Origin: Hirsutella rhossiliensis
Taxonomy: Eukaryota > Ascomycota > Sordariomycetes > Hypocreales > Ophiocordycipitaceae
Assembly: GCF_020360975.1 (NCBI RefSeq)
Contig: NW_025408680.1
Coordinates: 1,488,001-1,552,000 of the forward strand
Direction: 5' to 3'
Length of the DNA stretch: 64,000 nucleotides
Shown here: positions 26,790-38,394 of the stretch, piece by piece
Layout: each line of letters starts with the position of its first letter
Numbering within the stretch: the first letter of the stretch is position 1
Notes under the pieces: generated by a model
What the model was told of the DNA's origin: nothing
Database searches by the model: none
What the model saw: only the letters and a program-made list of their open reading frames with translations
Position numbers and translations under genes: made by a program

Positions 26790-27409
26790 TACGTAACTAT
26801 ATAGCTTAGGCTATAGCCTAAGCCTATTACCTATAATAGTTAAAGACTCTTATATAATACCCTCCCTTAAGCGTAGCGTAGGGCTGCCTTATTAATAGCT
26901 CTTATATAATTAGGCCTATACCGCTAGCTCTTCCCTACCCTTTCCTATTAATTAAGCTAGCCCTACTAGCCCTATTATCCCTATACTTATTAGCCTAGGT
27001 AGCTAGAACCTAGTTCTATACTTATCGGCCGGCTAGCTATTTAAATAAAGGTATAACCTATTATATACGCCCCTAAGTAGCCGGCGGCTAGTCTAGACCT
27101 ATATAAGCCTTAGGTTACCTATCCCCTCTACCTTAGGTAGTATCCTCTACTAAGGGGTATATAAGGTAGTATCCCCCCTTTCCCCTTTCCCTTCTTTCTC
27201 TCCCTTCTTTAACTATAATAATAGTATTAATAGGTAAGTTCCGCTTTACTTAAGGCGTTAGTTTATTCCTAGCTATATAGGCCGCTCTATTAATATATAC
27301 TTATAGTAGTAGTAGTAGTAGTAATAACGGCCCTAATAATAATAATAACTCTAACTAATAAGTTCCGCGCCTTATTAAGTAGGAGGCTATATTCCGTTAT
27401 ATTAACTTC

Positions 27410-28340
27410 TATAATAAATATATCTACCTCTCTCTCTCTTACCTCTTCTTTCTCGAAGTATATAGAGTTATTTATTAACGCTATGCTAGCCGCGGCTAAT
27501 AATAACTCCGCTACTACCGCCGCTCCTACCCGCGCCGCTACTACCGGTCCTACTACCGCCGCCGCCGCCTCTACTACGCTATTTACCCTTACGTCGCCCT
27601 TTAAGGTAACGACGCCGTCCCCGCTACTACCTATAACGCCCGGCCCCTTAGCCCCCGCCTTTATCTCCGCTACCCCTATAAGTCCGTAGTTAGGTAAGCG
27701 TAATAGACGTTATCCGCTAACCTCCTATAATATAAGCGCTAAGTATAGGCCGGCGCCGCCCGCTTAGCCCCCTATATACGTTATACGTTATAGGAGCTTA
27801 ATTGCTTTAACTAGGCTAGGCGCCGCCGCGGCGGTAGCTACTATTAGTACGCGCGCGCTAGCCGCGCCTATAAGGCGGTGCCTCCTATCTTACTCGCTAC
27901 GGCGTTAGCTTAAAAGGCTAGCTTATATAAGTAGGCGTAGGGGGCTACTAAGAAGCGCCTTACCGCTGCCGCCGCCGCCTACTATAACCTCCGCGCCCTC
28001 GAGCGATAGGGCCTTATACTTAAGTAGGTCCTTACTTCTTCGCTCCCTTACTTCCGCCTTTAACGTACCCGGCGCTAGGGATACCGCCTCCGTTACCTTA
28101 TCGGCGGTCCCCCTAGCCGTGCCCGCCCTTTCTACCGCCGCTGCCCCTACCGCCGCTACTAGCCGCCGCCCCTCTACCCTTAGAGCCGCCGCCGCCGCTA
28201 ACTAGCTTACGAGCTTAGAAGGCCGCCTTAGCGCCTTAGAGACCGCCGCTATTATTAATAAAAAGAAGGAGGCTAATAAGGATAATAATAATAAAGATAA
28301 TAATAAGGGTAATAATAACGACGAGAAATAAGCTTAGGTA
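27410..28340 (+). pseudogene. Antisense ORF in Gypsy copy B
   Basis: Counterpart of the frame at 15,560-16,510. The part free of stops (27,483-27,689) is Ala/Thr/Pro-rich. Further on the LEGRLSALE segment recurs near 28,216, followed by a Lys/Asn/Asp-rich tail. A rightward TATA-like GGTATATAAGG at about 27,157 and a pyrimidine tract stand upstream, as in copy A. Sharing of the frame between two diverged copies argues mildly for a real ancestral ORF. Product unknown. Confidence 0.45.
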
Positions 28341-28499
28341 GTTTAAGGGCTCCGCTTTATAATAATTACTATTTTTATCTCTACCTATACTATTACGCTT
28401 ATATTACCTATATTACTATAACTACCCTCTCTACTTTACCTACTTTATAGTCCTAGCCTAAGCCGCTATTAATAGTCTATTAGTCTATTATTCTTATTT

Positions 28500-31400
28500 A
28501 CTAGTCTATATTAGGCCTTAAACTTATTAAGGGCTATAGCTCCTATAAACTTATATATAAGTTCCTATATAGGGTTAAGGTATTTATGCTATTTAACGAG
28601 AACCTCCTAGCGTTTCCCTTAGCCTACCTTCTTTTAGCGTACGGCCTATATCTCTTTAACCTCGAATTCGTTATCCCCCTTTACCTTAAATATAAGCGGT
28701 TAAGCGTCCGCTACTTCTTATCTAGGTAGCGGGTTAAAAGAGGCTTAGTAAAGGAAGTTAACGTTAACCTTATTATAGACCTATAAGAAGGTATAAGTAA
28801 TAAGCGTAGAATCGGGTAATCGATAATATAAGCGGAAAGATCGGTCGAAGGAGTATAGGGTAGGATTTCGTCCGGAATTTATAACGAGTATATAAGGGGC
28901 TAAATAATATATTAAAAGAATAGCGTTATAAAGGATACTTATAAACTTACTTATTATTTTATCTACTACTCCTAGGGAAATCCTTTGTCTTTTATAGACT
29001 ATTGCTTGCCTACTAGTAGACTAATTAGTTAGCTTTCTAGTATATTCTATAGTACTTAAAAAGCTCTATCTATAGTATATCTTCCTAACTTAGTAGGTGG
29101 TCTAATTATAGCGTGATATTTAACGTAAGACTATAGGTTCTAGTATAAGTAGTAGATTTAACTAGAATGTTCTATGCCCTACCTATTCTCGTATCGCGGA
29201 TATCTTTAGAACTACTAAGCTAAAATAGGTAATAGGGTATCCGTTCTACTTATAATTAACCTATATATTTTATATATATTTTTATTTATAAGGATAAGCT
29301 TATCCTAACCCGCTTTTCCTAGAGGAAGGTATAGATATCTAATAGAGGTCTTTATCTTTAAGGGTTATTCCCTTAGACTATATTATAGAACCTCTTTTTA
29401 CTAGCTTATTCTATAAAGCCTCCCTATACCTATTATTTCTTTATAATAGTAAAATAGGAATATAAGGGTATATTCTTATAAGACCCCTATTAAGAGACTA
29501 TTAAGCTTAACTACCTATAGGCTAATAACCTTCTATACTATAAACTTCGTATATAGCTAGTCTAGCTTCTTCTTTAGTCGCGCTAACCTATAGTTATAAA
29601 GGTCGAGCTATTCTTTATCTCTTATTATAAACCTATCTGCTAGCGCCTTAGTCTTATTAGCGTGCTACTCTTAATCCTATACTATAGCGGCTATAACGGA
29701 TTAATAGTATTCTATAGTTTCTTATAGCTTCTATATAAACGCGGAAGCGCGGCTCTTTAGTAATATACTACTATACTACTCCGCTACTACGTCCGCGGTA
29801 AACGGGATTAAGGAGGGCGGCTTAAAGCTATATATTATAAAGAAGGGGGCTATCTTAATAAAGGTTTACGGTTTACTATTTAGCGCGAGCTAGGTAGTAG
29901 GGAGCTAGCGGTCCTAGTCCGCTTAGTTATAGGCTATAACTACCTATAGGTATACCTATACTTCCTAGTTAACCCTCTTAGGTCCCTTATTAGTCTATAA
30001 GTAATAAGCTATACTAAGTAGCTATATAATTTAAAGTAGCTAGTATAAGTACTATTAAAAGCGGCTAGTTTAGTTTAACCCTTTATCGCTTATAATAAAA
30101 GCTAGCTAGCTATATAAGCGGGCCTAGTACTAAAGGAAGCGCTCTATATAAGCTTTTATATCTATAAATAGTATTAGCTTTAGTACTACTAATTTACTAA
30201 GTTAGTCCTTAATTACCTATATATAGCGGTTACCGCCTTTTATAAGCAGGAGGTCTATTATAAAGTCTATCTATATATATATATAGAACTAGTCTAGTAC
30301 TAAAAGCTACTTTAATAGCCCCTTAAGCTATACTTTTTAGATCTTTATATAGCTATAAATATCGTAGTTATAAAGGAAGCGACGAACGTAGTACTATAAG
30401 AGGGGCTAGTAAAAGTCCCTTATAAAGCTTACCGCTATACCCTATCTACTTAGGTAACCTATAATACTAGAGTTATAAATAAGTTAGACTAGCCTCCCTT
30501 AAAGCTCGTTTTATTTATCTAGCTCTAGCGGTCTCTCCTTTTCCTTAGCTTCTATAGTATATAGTATGCCTAGTACCTATAGTCTCCTTTACTAGTATAG
30601 ATACCCTTATAGGTTAATATAGTAGTTAGCTACCTATACCTTTAGCTTTAGCTTTAGATCTAAGCGTTAAGCGCTAGACTTAATAGCGCGGCGTATGCCC
30701 TTATAGGTATAGTCTAGAGCCGCTATCCTATCTTATAAGTATTAAAGAGCCTTATCTTAAAATACTCTTACCGCGCGCGCTCTTAGGCTAGTCTATCCCT
30801 CCTTACTAGACTAAGGTAAGGGCGTAAAAGGAAGCTTATTTACTAGTACCGCGTCTTCCTTTATTAAGGAAGCTCTTATATAAGTCTATAGTACTTTTTA
30901 TAAGATAAGCTATAGATCCCGGGCCTCGATATCCGCTCCTATCGGCCGGTCTTAATCCTTCTAAGAAAGCGCGTTTAGAACCGCGGAGTCCCGCTTAAGG
31001 TAGTACTTAATTAAGAAGTTAAAGTATAAGAGATACTCCGCTTAGCGGGCTTACCGCTTTAAGAGGTACTAGTAAGTTATAAAGTACTTAAGGTTCCTAT
31101 AGTCTATAAGAACCTTAAAGCTCTTATAGCTCTAGAGCTCTACTTACTATTACTTAAGGTAGCTAATAATCGCTAGTATCTCTTTATTATAAATACTATA
31201 ATTCTACTCTACTAAGGTTAGCTTATAAGAGTAAAACGCTATTAGTTACTTCCGCTTATTTACCTCTTAAGAGAGCGTTCCTTTAAGTACCTAGCCGCTA
31301 TAGTCTACTTTAACTAACGTAGACTAGTTAAAGTCTTACTAGAGTAGTACTAAGGCTTAAGAGAATAGGTCCTTAAGCGTATAGAACGCTCTTTCTTATA

Positions 31401-32712
31401 TAGGCCCTTAGTAAAAAGCGGTTTACTTCCTAGTAATTTCGTTTAAGGGCATTATAATATAAGAGAAGCTCTTAATAAATATCCTATAATAGTTTATAAA
31501 CCTAAGAAAGCTTTATACGCTTATCTATATAGTTAAGGTAGCTTAGTCTTAAATCGCTTAGATCTTTATAGGATCCGCCTATATACCTACGCCTATATAG
31601 ATAATAAAGCCTAGGTACTTAACCCTCTTAACCTTAAATTCGTACTTATCTAAGTTAAGGTAAAGCCTATAAAGTTAAAGGCGCTCTAGGACCCTTTATA
31701 CTTTTTATATATAGTCCTTATAAGAGCTGCTTATATAAATAAGGATATTATCTATATATATAAAGGCGAACTTATTAAAGAAATCTTAGAGTATATTATT
31801 AATATAATATTAAAAGGTAGTAGGCGCTCTTAAAAGGCTAAAGGGCGTTATAAGCTACTTAAATAAGCTATAGTATATATAGAACGCTATCTTTTACTTA
31901 TTACCCTTTAAGATCTATACCTTATAAAACGCTTATTTTATATCTAGCTTTATAAACTACTTTACCTTTAAAAGGTTATAGAGCGTATCTAAGATTAAGG
32001 GTAAGGGGTAGTAGTCTAGCCTTATAATTACGTTTAAAGCCCTATAGTTATAATAGAACTATATCTTACCCCTTAGTTTATATATAAATAAGACTAGCGC
32101 TCTTACTTTAAAGCTACTTACTTAAATAAAACCTTTATTTAAGAGGTCCCTAAGCGTCTTCTTTAGTATTAGTAGCTCTATATATAATATACTATATAGC
32201 GGTCTAAATAGTATAGGTAGTTCCTACCCCTTTTTATTAGTATAGAGTATAATCCTATAGTCTACCCCTAGCTTATATAGGTTAAGCTTATTTACTTCCT
32301 AGGACTTAAATAGCGGTAGGAGGTTATAAAAGCGCTTTAGTATCTACTACTATAGCTTAGAGGGCGACTTTAGCTTCTTCGCTTAAAGGGCCTTATTAAT
32401 ATCTACTAAGCTAACTATATAGACCGCTATATTAGCCGCTACCTAGCCTTCCTCCTACTTTAACTATTATATAGTTCTTATAAAGATAGAAGTAAGGACT
32501 TCTTATACTATATATAAAGCTTATATACTTAGTCCTATACTTATAAAACCGTCGTTATAGTAGACCTACTATTATATAGGCCTAAACTATAGCTTCTTTT
32601 AGTATAAAACTAAGTATAACTTTATATATAATAACTAAGGTTTCCTAAGGATTAAGGTAAACTTTAGTTAAGAGATTATATAAGCTACGATAAGCTTATA
32701 ATAACCGTTAAC
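28500..32712 (-). pseudogene. Gypsy copy B pol with chromodomain (degenerate, gag missing)
   Basis: The minus strand repeats the copy A order, reading leftward: reverse transcriptase with the APATFQ-type block near 31,820 and the YIDN motif near 31,745, RNase H, integrase, and the chromodomain-like tail to about 28,510. The nested LTR splits the integrase/chromodomain junction region. RIP stops occur throughout. Confidence 0.7.
28782..29480. repeat. Nested 699-bp solo LTR with 5-bp target duplication AGACC
   Basis: Absent from the same site in Gypsy copy A, where the sequence runs on uninterrupted near 16,935. It is flanked by AGACC at 28,777-28,781 and 29,481-29,485. Its ends are inverted repeats, TATAAGAA and TTCTTATA, equal to TGTAAGAA...TTCTTACA before RIP. 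No internal retroelement sequence is present, so it is a solo LTR. It keeps several TpG but I find no CpA, so RIP hit mainly one strand. Confidence 0.85.
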
Positions 32713-34050
32713 CTATAATAACCGGTATTATTCCTAAGGGATAAACCTATTAAGGGGTTTATATTAATAGATATAATAAGGCGTGGTCTAAGTAATAATA
32801 AGTATATTATATTAGTAATAAGTTAAAGGTTATAGACTATAGACTATAACTAAGTAATTAGAATTAAAGATAGAATTATAATAAAGATCTATATTAAAAG
32901 CTAGAGAGCTATTTATTTAAAGGAGTAAAAATAAGTAGCTATATATACCTATAAAGACTATCCTTAGATTATAGGCCTAGCTATAATCCTTAACGTTAAA
33001 TTATATAGAGTATAGTAATCTCGTTAATCCTAGATTACTTAGATCTCTATAATCCCCTTAATCCTATATCTATTAAATAGTTATACTAACTATTTATCTA
33101 TTAGACTATATTATATACTTAACGCGGTCGACCGTTAGCGGCCTAGTAGCTATAGTTATAATATAATATCTCCCTTCCTTTTAATCTTATCTATAAGACC
33201 TACTATAGCTGCCTTAGCCGCTATATATAAATATACCTTTATCGCGTTATACGTAAGTATATCGTTCCTTATTTCTTTTATCCTTTCTAGATATACTACT
33301 AATAGTATATCTAGTTATATACTAAAAAATCGTTCCTAAAAAGCCTTTAAGCGCGCTACTCTTACTAAATATATCGACTTAAGTAGAGATCCTATTAATA
33401 TACTATATACTTAATACTTTAAGGTAAAGAAGATAAATTATTAAATAGCCGAAAATTCTTTACGCTATAATAATTATATTACTAGTAGTCGTCCTTATTA
33501 TAATAGTATTTTAGTAGCCTTTTCTTATAGGTATCTTTTAATTCTTTTTATATATAGTAGCTAATATATTTCTTTTAGTAATTAAATTATTAGTAAAGTA
33601 ATATAGGCTATATTTTAAAGAGAAGGAAGCTAAGGAAGCCTTATTAGAGCTTTAAGTATAGCTTATAAACCTTTAGTTATAAATATCTATCGCTATTAAT
33701 TATTTAGCTTATATTTAAAAGATTTAAAATTATATAAAGGAAAAGAGTTCTAAGTTATTTTATTATAGTATCTAAGAAGTAAATACTAAGAATAGCGTTT
33801 TACCTACGCTTAATATATATAAGTATTAGGTAGTAAATAACTTATAATTATTAGGCGTTCTTAATAAGGCGAATTAGTCTTTATTTAGTATTAGCGAGGA
33901 GTTTATAGATCTTAGTCCTTTAATCCCTCTTAAACCTTTTAGTAAAATTATTAAAGTAAAGAACTATAGTAAGTTAAGTACTTAAGTAGTTCCTAAGTAT
34001 TTTCCTTTAATCTATATCCCTTTTACTTAATAAGGTATTCTTATTACTAA
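32713..34050. other. Unassigned RIP-altered sequence
   Basis: Starts where Gypsy copy B breaks off. The first 450 bp (CCTATAATAACCGG onward) could be an LTR of another element, judging from the 5'-leader-like stretch after it, but no partner copy is in the window. From 33,200 to 34,050 a plus frame gives short readable pieces without recognisable domains. Confidence 0.4.
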
Positions 34051-34800
34051 CCTTATTTTCTTATATTTAATACTTATTTTATTTTATATTTTTAATTATT
34101 ATTAACTTTAATTTTTTCCTATAGTTTAGCGTTTTATAGCGCTAGTTTTAATAATAAGATATAAAATATTAAGTATATCTATATTATTATTAGTAGCGAA
34201 AGTTTATAGTTAACTTTTAAAATAGTTTTCTTAACTTTAAACGGTCTAAGTTTCTTAAAATCTAATTTATTACTTAGTTATTTTATTTTAATATTTCGTT
34301 ATATAAGGTATCTCCCTCTTAAAAGATTATTCCTTATAATCTTTTCCGATTATAGTAAGTAAATATTTATTTTCTAATAAATTAAAGTTCTTATTATATT
34401 TCTTTATATAATTTTTATAGCTAATCTACTTATAGTATCGCTCGTTTTACTTATAGTCCTTATTAAGTAACCTTAAATACTTTTAGGTTATATCTATAAT
34501 TAGCGTATACTAGTAAGAGCTTAGTTATTTTTATAACTAAGCTATTATAAGCTAGTTACGCTATTAGTAGCTATTTAACTTAATCGTTTTATTTATAGCT
34601 AATATAGTATCGTAAATATTACTTAAGCGTTTAGTTAAGTTATTCTATTTATCTATCTATTTATAAGTAATAAGCTATACTAAGCTTATATTTCGTCCTT
34701 AATTATACTATAAGAGCTTACTAAAATTTAGCTATAAATATACTTCCTTTATTAAAGATAATCTTATTTAGTAGTCTATAATTACTAATAATTATTTATG
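34050..34800 (-). pseudogene. Gypsy integrase C-terminus and chromodomain fragment
   Basis: On the minus strand, reading stops as Gln, the tail of a chromoviral integrase is clear. GRYLIQRNIKIKQLSNKL at about 34,320 corresponds to the conserved VYLLRKNIKTKRPSDKLD block, followed by LRPFKVKKTILKVNYKL and the HPVFHVSLL position. A chromodomain relic (YKIKQVLNIRKQG...YQVKG) lies near 34,110-34,050. This family differs from Gypsy copies A/B. The fragment's upstream end abuts the RIP boundary near 34,850. Confidence 0.7.
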
Positions 34801-34852
34801 GGAATATATATACTAGCTCTTTTATATTACTTACTTTTTTATATAGTAATCT

Positions 34853-36240
34853 CCAACACGCTGCTTCCGCCTCCGGAAATGGCCCCTCCCCGATCGGGTA
34901 TCGCGCCCCCGCCGCCCTGACCCCGCCCCTGCCCCGTGATCCTGGTTGTGACGCTCAACATGGCAGGAATATAAATATCTCAACACCTGCCCTCGCTCGT
35001 CGACATGTACTCTTGACTTCTCTCTCCTTCCACAACACGCTCGGCCCTTGCTTGCTGCCGCACCCTGCCCTCCGCCTTCGCCCGCCTTCCTTATGCACGC
35101 CGTCTTCATCTCGCCTGCACCGCCAGTCTACCGCCGACCTCAGTGCAGACCTCTTCGCTTCGCCCTCCACCGCCAGACGCGTCTGCGCCCCTTTCTTCTA
35201 GAAATGCCGCCGCCGCTACTGCTACTTCTGAGCATACGTGTCTTTATCGTCACGTAATGCGCCTTCTTTGACTTGAATAAAGCTGTCATGTCTGGGTGTT
35301 GTCATCCGTCCAGCTACACGTTTCTGTCCCTAACCTGACCTCGGACTGTCTTGGCTCTTGCCGTCACGGCTGCCCCCCCGGACGCCAGCCCCTATTTGGT
35401 GGGTAAAGGAAGCCCATGTGCCCCTCAGTCGGTCACGAAAATGCGCGGTTGCTGATGGCGCCAACGCGTGACACAAGGGGCAGGTCCATTGACCAACACG
35501 GCCAGACCGGCGCCATCCCTGACGAGCTGAATCACCCTTTCGCGCCACGGACCAGTGTGACACAAGGAGGAAAGGCCAGCGCATGGTCTGTCAATACGAG
35601 GGACACGGCCCGGCGTTCCCTCGGCCGGACTCTTTCCGATGCACTATGCAAGGCATGACCAAGCCCCCTTTTATTGATTTCAGTCGTTGATGGAGGGTCG
35701 CGTGGAGGCGACGCGGCACATATTGCTACGCCAAACGCAATCTGGGAAAAGGCGCTCCAAGGACGCCTATGACTGGGTGCCGAGCCTCATCCTTCAATCT
35801 AGGCCGCAGAATATAATGACGGGACGGGAGCACCAATGCCAATCAAGGACCAACGTGCGGAGCCTGAGGCTGACTCGGAGCTGCCGAGTGCAACGGGCCG
35901 CCAACAGCGTGAGCAGGTCTACGGTAGGGTTGCGAGGAGGATTCTGCAGCATCCTTCTGGCCGCGTCCGGTGTGGTCCGACAGCTGCATGATTGGCAGAG
36001 AGTGAACGGGAGAAATAAGAGGCTAGCTCACGCGGGTCTGGCCCTGTACGTTGTTTCGGACGGACGGACGGACGGAACAATGCGAAAGCCCGAGAGCACC
36101 TGGAGCCTGGGGAGTATATTTGAGCCGAGGTGAGGGGAGCGTCGGCTAGAGTGGTGAGCGCGGCTCGCTCGCATATTTAAGGCATCTGGCACTCGTGCTC
36201 CTAATGATGCTTCTCAGCAAAGTTCTCCGACTGTTCGTAG
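34853..36240. other. Non-RIP intergenic region next to the repeat block
   Basis: Normal dinucleotide use starts here. Several short overlapping open frames on both strands look like chance. A TATAAATA-like string at 34,969 and AATAAAG at 35,277 could belong to a small transcript, but no convincing coding sequence is present. A GGACGGACGGACGGACGGA run lies at about 36,058-36,076. The open frame at 35,687-36,133 has no recognisable domain. Confidence 0.4.
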
Positions 36241-37939
36241 GCGAACAGCGTCACTTGCTCCCACGAAAGATTCGCCCACCCTGATGATGACTTCTACCAT
36301 CACCTCGATGGCCAAGCCTTTTGGGTTCCTCCCCCGGGGGGCGGCAGGCAGACGAAGCAGCCACAGCCAAGGCCACCGCGGCCATCAACGCAGCAGTGGC
36401 ATCCATTCACTTCTACGACCTCGCGACAAGCTTTGTCCCCTGGGGCAGAGGCAGGCTTAAACCGTATACCCGCCGTCTGCGGGCGACATTCAGATGCGCC
36501 GATAACGATTCCATCTGATACGGAATCTGAGGCTGATGATGCAGATGACCAAGTTGGGGGTGAGGGCGATGGTCGTGATGGTCAGGACATGGATGACTCG
36601 CGGTCTCTTGATACACTTCCGTCGGCCAACGCGGTCGTCACATCTGTAGCTAAAGCACAGACTGGTAGCCCCAATGGTGTAGGTAAGTTCTTGCACACCT
36701 TGTTACCTATGAGTCGGGGGGTTGACGAATGGGCTAGAATGCCTCGGCACGGTGTCTGACGGAGCCGGTGAGGCCGAGGAATCCCGCCGGCCAGGTTCAT
36801 CAACGGTCAATCAAGCTAGTAGAAAGGCCACGATGGGCACCAGACCATCAACATCAATATCGGTCCCAAGCAGCCCTACAGCGCCTTCGCCTGTGCTGGC
36901 CCCGATGCCGCCTGCACATAGCTTGCCCCGAGCGGATGAAGCGTCGCAGAGCCCTGCCAAGAGCATTCTAAATCAACTGGACTATCTGCCTACGAGTAGC
37001 ATTCTCACACAACTCGGCAACGTTTCCGAAACACACGAGGATTACGCCTTAAAACAGCAATCCCTGGGGATTTCAGCAAGACAAGACCTTGAAGCCGGCG
37101 CCTATGAGGACCACAGTGCGGAAACCGAGTCCCAGTATCCAATCAACCCACTGCCAGAGGCTCAGGGATTGTACTCCCCCGAGAGCGCGAATCAAAGTGA
37201 CAGTAACCTAGCCCAAGGTGATTGTGAGATTGGCAGCAAGGCCCAGCGATGTCAGATGGATGCTTCCGACGATCACGACGACCATTCCGGCGGCGCACAC
37301 ATCGACACGGAGTATTGTCCCGCCACGGCGAACAGCGGCGAAAGGGGCGGCCAGGAGGACGGCGTGGCCTGCGACGCCAACGACCCCACTGAGCAATCTC
37401 CGCGCAAACGTCGGAAGGTTAGGCATGATTCTGCTACTACGAAGCCCCAGCGCTGCAGCAGCAACGTATCCCGTTTCCCACCGATGCGAAAGGTCAAATA
37501 CACGTCAGCACGCAGCATGCCTAGTCCGCCAGCGTCGCACGACTCCTCTGAAGACGGAAACGTCGGGACATCCGCCGCAACATTTGAGGAGTGGCCTCTG
37601 CAGAACGTCATATTCAAGCGGGTCATCGTGGACGGCGTGGGCACATTCCAGCTACAATTTGAATGGCCATTTTGCACATCGCACAGCCAAGGAAGTGTTC
37701 CCACAGGTAATGCGCGCCGTACTACGACTACCAGAGCGACTGGCGGTCAGGCAGGGCGGACTTCCGGCACGAGAGCCAGGTTCACGCGCGAAGAAGATAA
37801 CCTACTCACCAAGCTGAGGAAGGAACAGGGCAACCTCTCGTGGGCGGAGATCCATAAGCGTTTCAATGACACGTTTCCAGGGCGGTCTCGTGGATGCCTG
37901 CAGGTGCACTATTGCACTAAGCTGAAGCACAGCGAATGA
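36241..37939 (+). CDS. Myb/SANT-like DNA-binding protein, one intron visible
   Basis: Two open frames are joined in phase by a 55-nt intron (36,683-36,737; GTAAGT donor, GGCTAG acceptor). The first exon frame is open from 36,241 but has no ATG in that stretch; an ATG at 36,284 is in another frame, so the 5' end is unresolved (missed intron or a frame error near the C/G run at 36,330). The product is mostly low-complexity and acidic. At the C-terminus (about 37,776-37,936) RFTREEDNLLTKLR...LSWAEI...FPGRSRGCLQVHY has the spacing of a Myb/SANT helix-turn-helix, so DNA binding is likely. A basic patch (PRKRRKVRH) near 37,400 may be a nuclear localisation signal. It resembles fungal SANT proteins with a C-terminal domain; target genes are unknown. 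Confidence 0.6.
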
Positions 37940-38220
37940 TGTTTGTTGCTTGACGACACTGCGGACCTTTACATTCTTTTTTGGAGCTGTAGATTGTGAA
38001 ATAATGTCGGTGTGGCGCTTGTTGGGTTGGATTTACGTACGTACTGCAGAAGCAAAACAATTATGGCAACCATCGTCTAACTAGTTATCGTACGACCCCT
38101 CTCACGGCCACGCGCAAGTGCCCTCAGCCATAAGATAAGACGCGGTATCTCCTCCCGGTCTTTCCGTTCTGACCCAATCACGAAACACTAGCCTCTCCTT
38201 TATCTTGATTGTCGGCTGCC
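37940..38220. other. Intergenic
   Basis: Short spacer between the SANT gene and the zinc-finger ORF. No gene seen; CT-rich stretches near 38,095 and 38,190 could belong to the promoter of the downstream ORF. Confidence 0.4.
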
Positions 38221-38394
38221 ATGGAGTATTGTGCAAGATGTAATAGGGACTCCGTGTCTAAAGCGGCGCCGAGGCAACACCTGCACGAGTCTAGCCGCCA
38301 TTCATATTGCTCCAGATGCCAAAGGTCCTTTGGTTCCTCCTCCGCTCTTCTGCAGCACGTGCACAACTTGCCTCGACCCCCCCATCCAAGATGA
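38221..38394 (+). CDS. Small twin zinc-finger protein (57 residues)
   Basis: An ATG-started frame of 57 codons with two near-identical metal-binding modules. Module 1 (residues 4-26) has CARC, 12 residues, then H-L-H and a further His. Module 2 (residues 29-48) has CSRC, 12 residues, then H-V-H, with CQRSFGSSSALLQH matching the C2H2 finger core (C-x2-C-x-x-x-F-x5-L-x2-H). The His spacing (H-x6-H in module 1) is wider than classical, as often seen in fungal tandem fingers. It ends TGA at 38,392-38,394. It might be one exon of a longer gene. Probably a nucleic-acid or protein-binding microprotein; no partner can be named. Confidence 0.5.
   Translation: MEYCARCNRDSVSKAAPRQHLHESSRHSYCSRCQRSFGSSSALLQHVHNLPRPPHPR

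Larger units (their letters stand above)
26790..32712 (-). mobile_element. Chromodomain Ty3/Gypsy retrotransposon, copy B, RIP-mutated and truncated
   Basis: Collinear with copy A from the LTR through the antisense ORF, chromodomain, integrase and reverse transcriptase (about 31,640-32,260). Similarity ends near 32,712, so the gag half and 5' LTR are missing. A 699-bp solo LTR interrupts it at 28,782-29,480. The LTR palindrome is at 26,804-26,823. Many sites differ from copy A by C/T or G/A, as independent RIP of two copies would give. Confidence 0.8.

Noticed and set aside
1..34850. Mitochondrial or centromeric origin of the AT-rich block
   Set aside because: Translatable LTR retroelement proteins with Gln/Trp-to-stop changes and CpA loss explain the composition; no mitochondrial genes are present.
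35687..36133. 148-codon open frame
   Set aside because: No domain or splice support, basic low-information composition; probably chance in GC-rich DNA.
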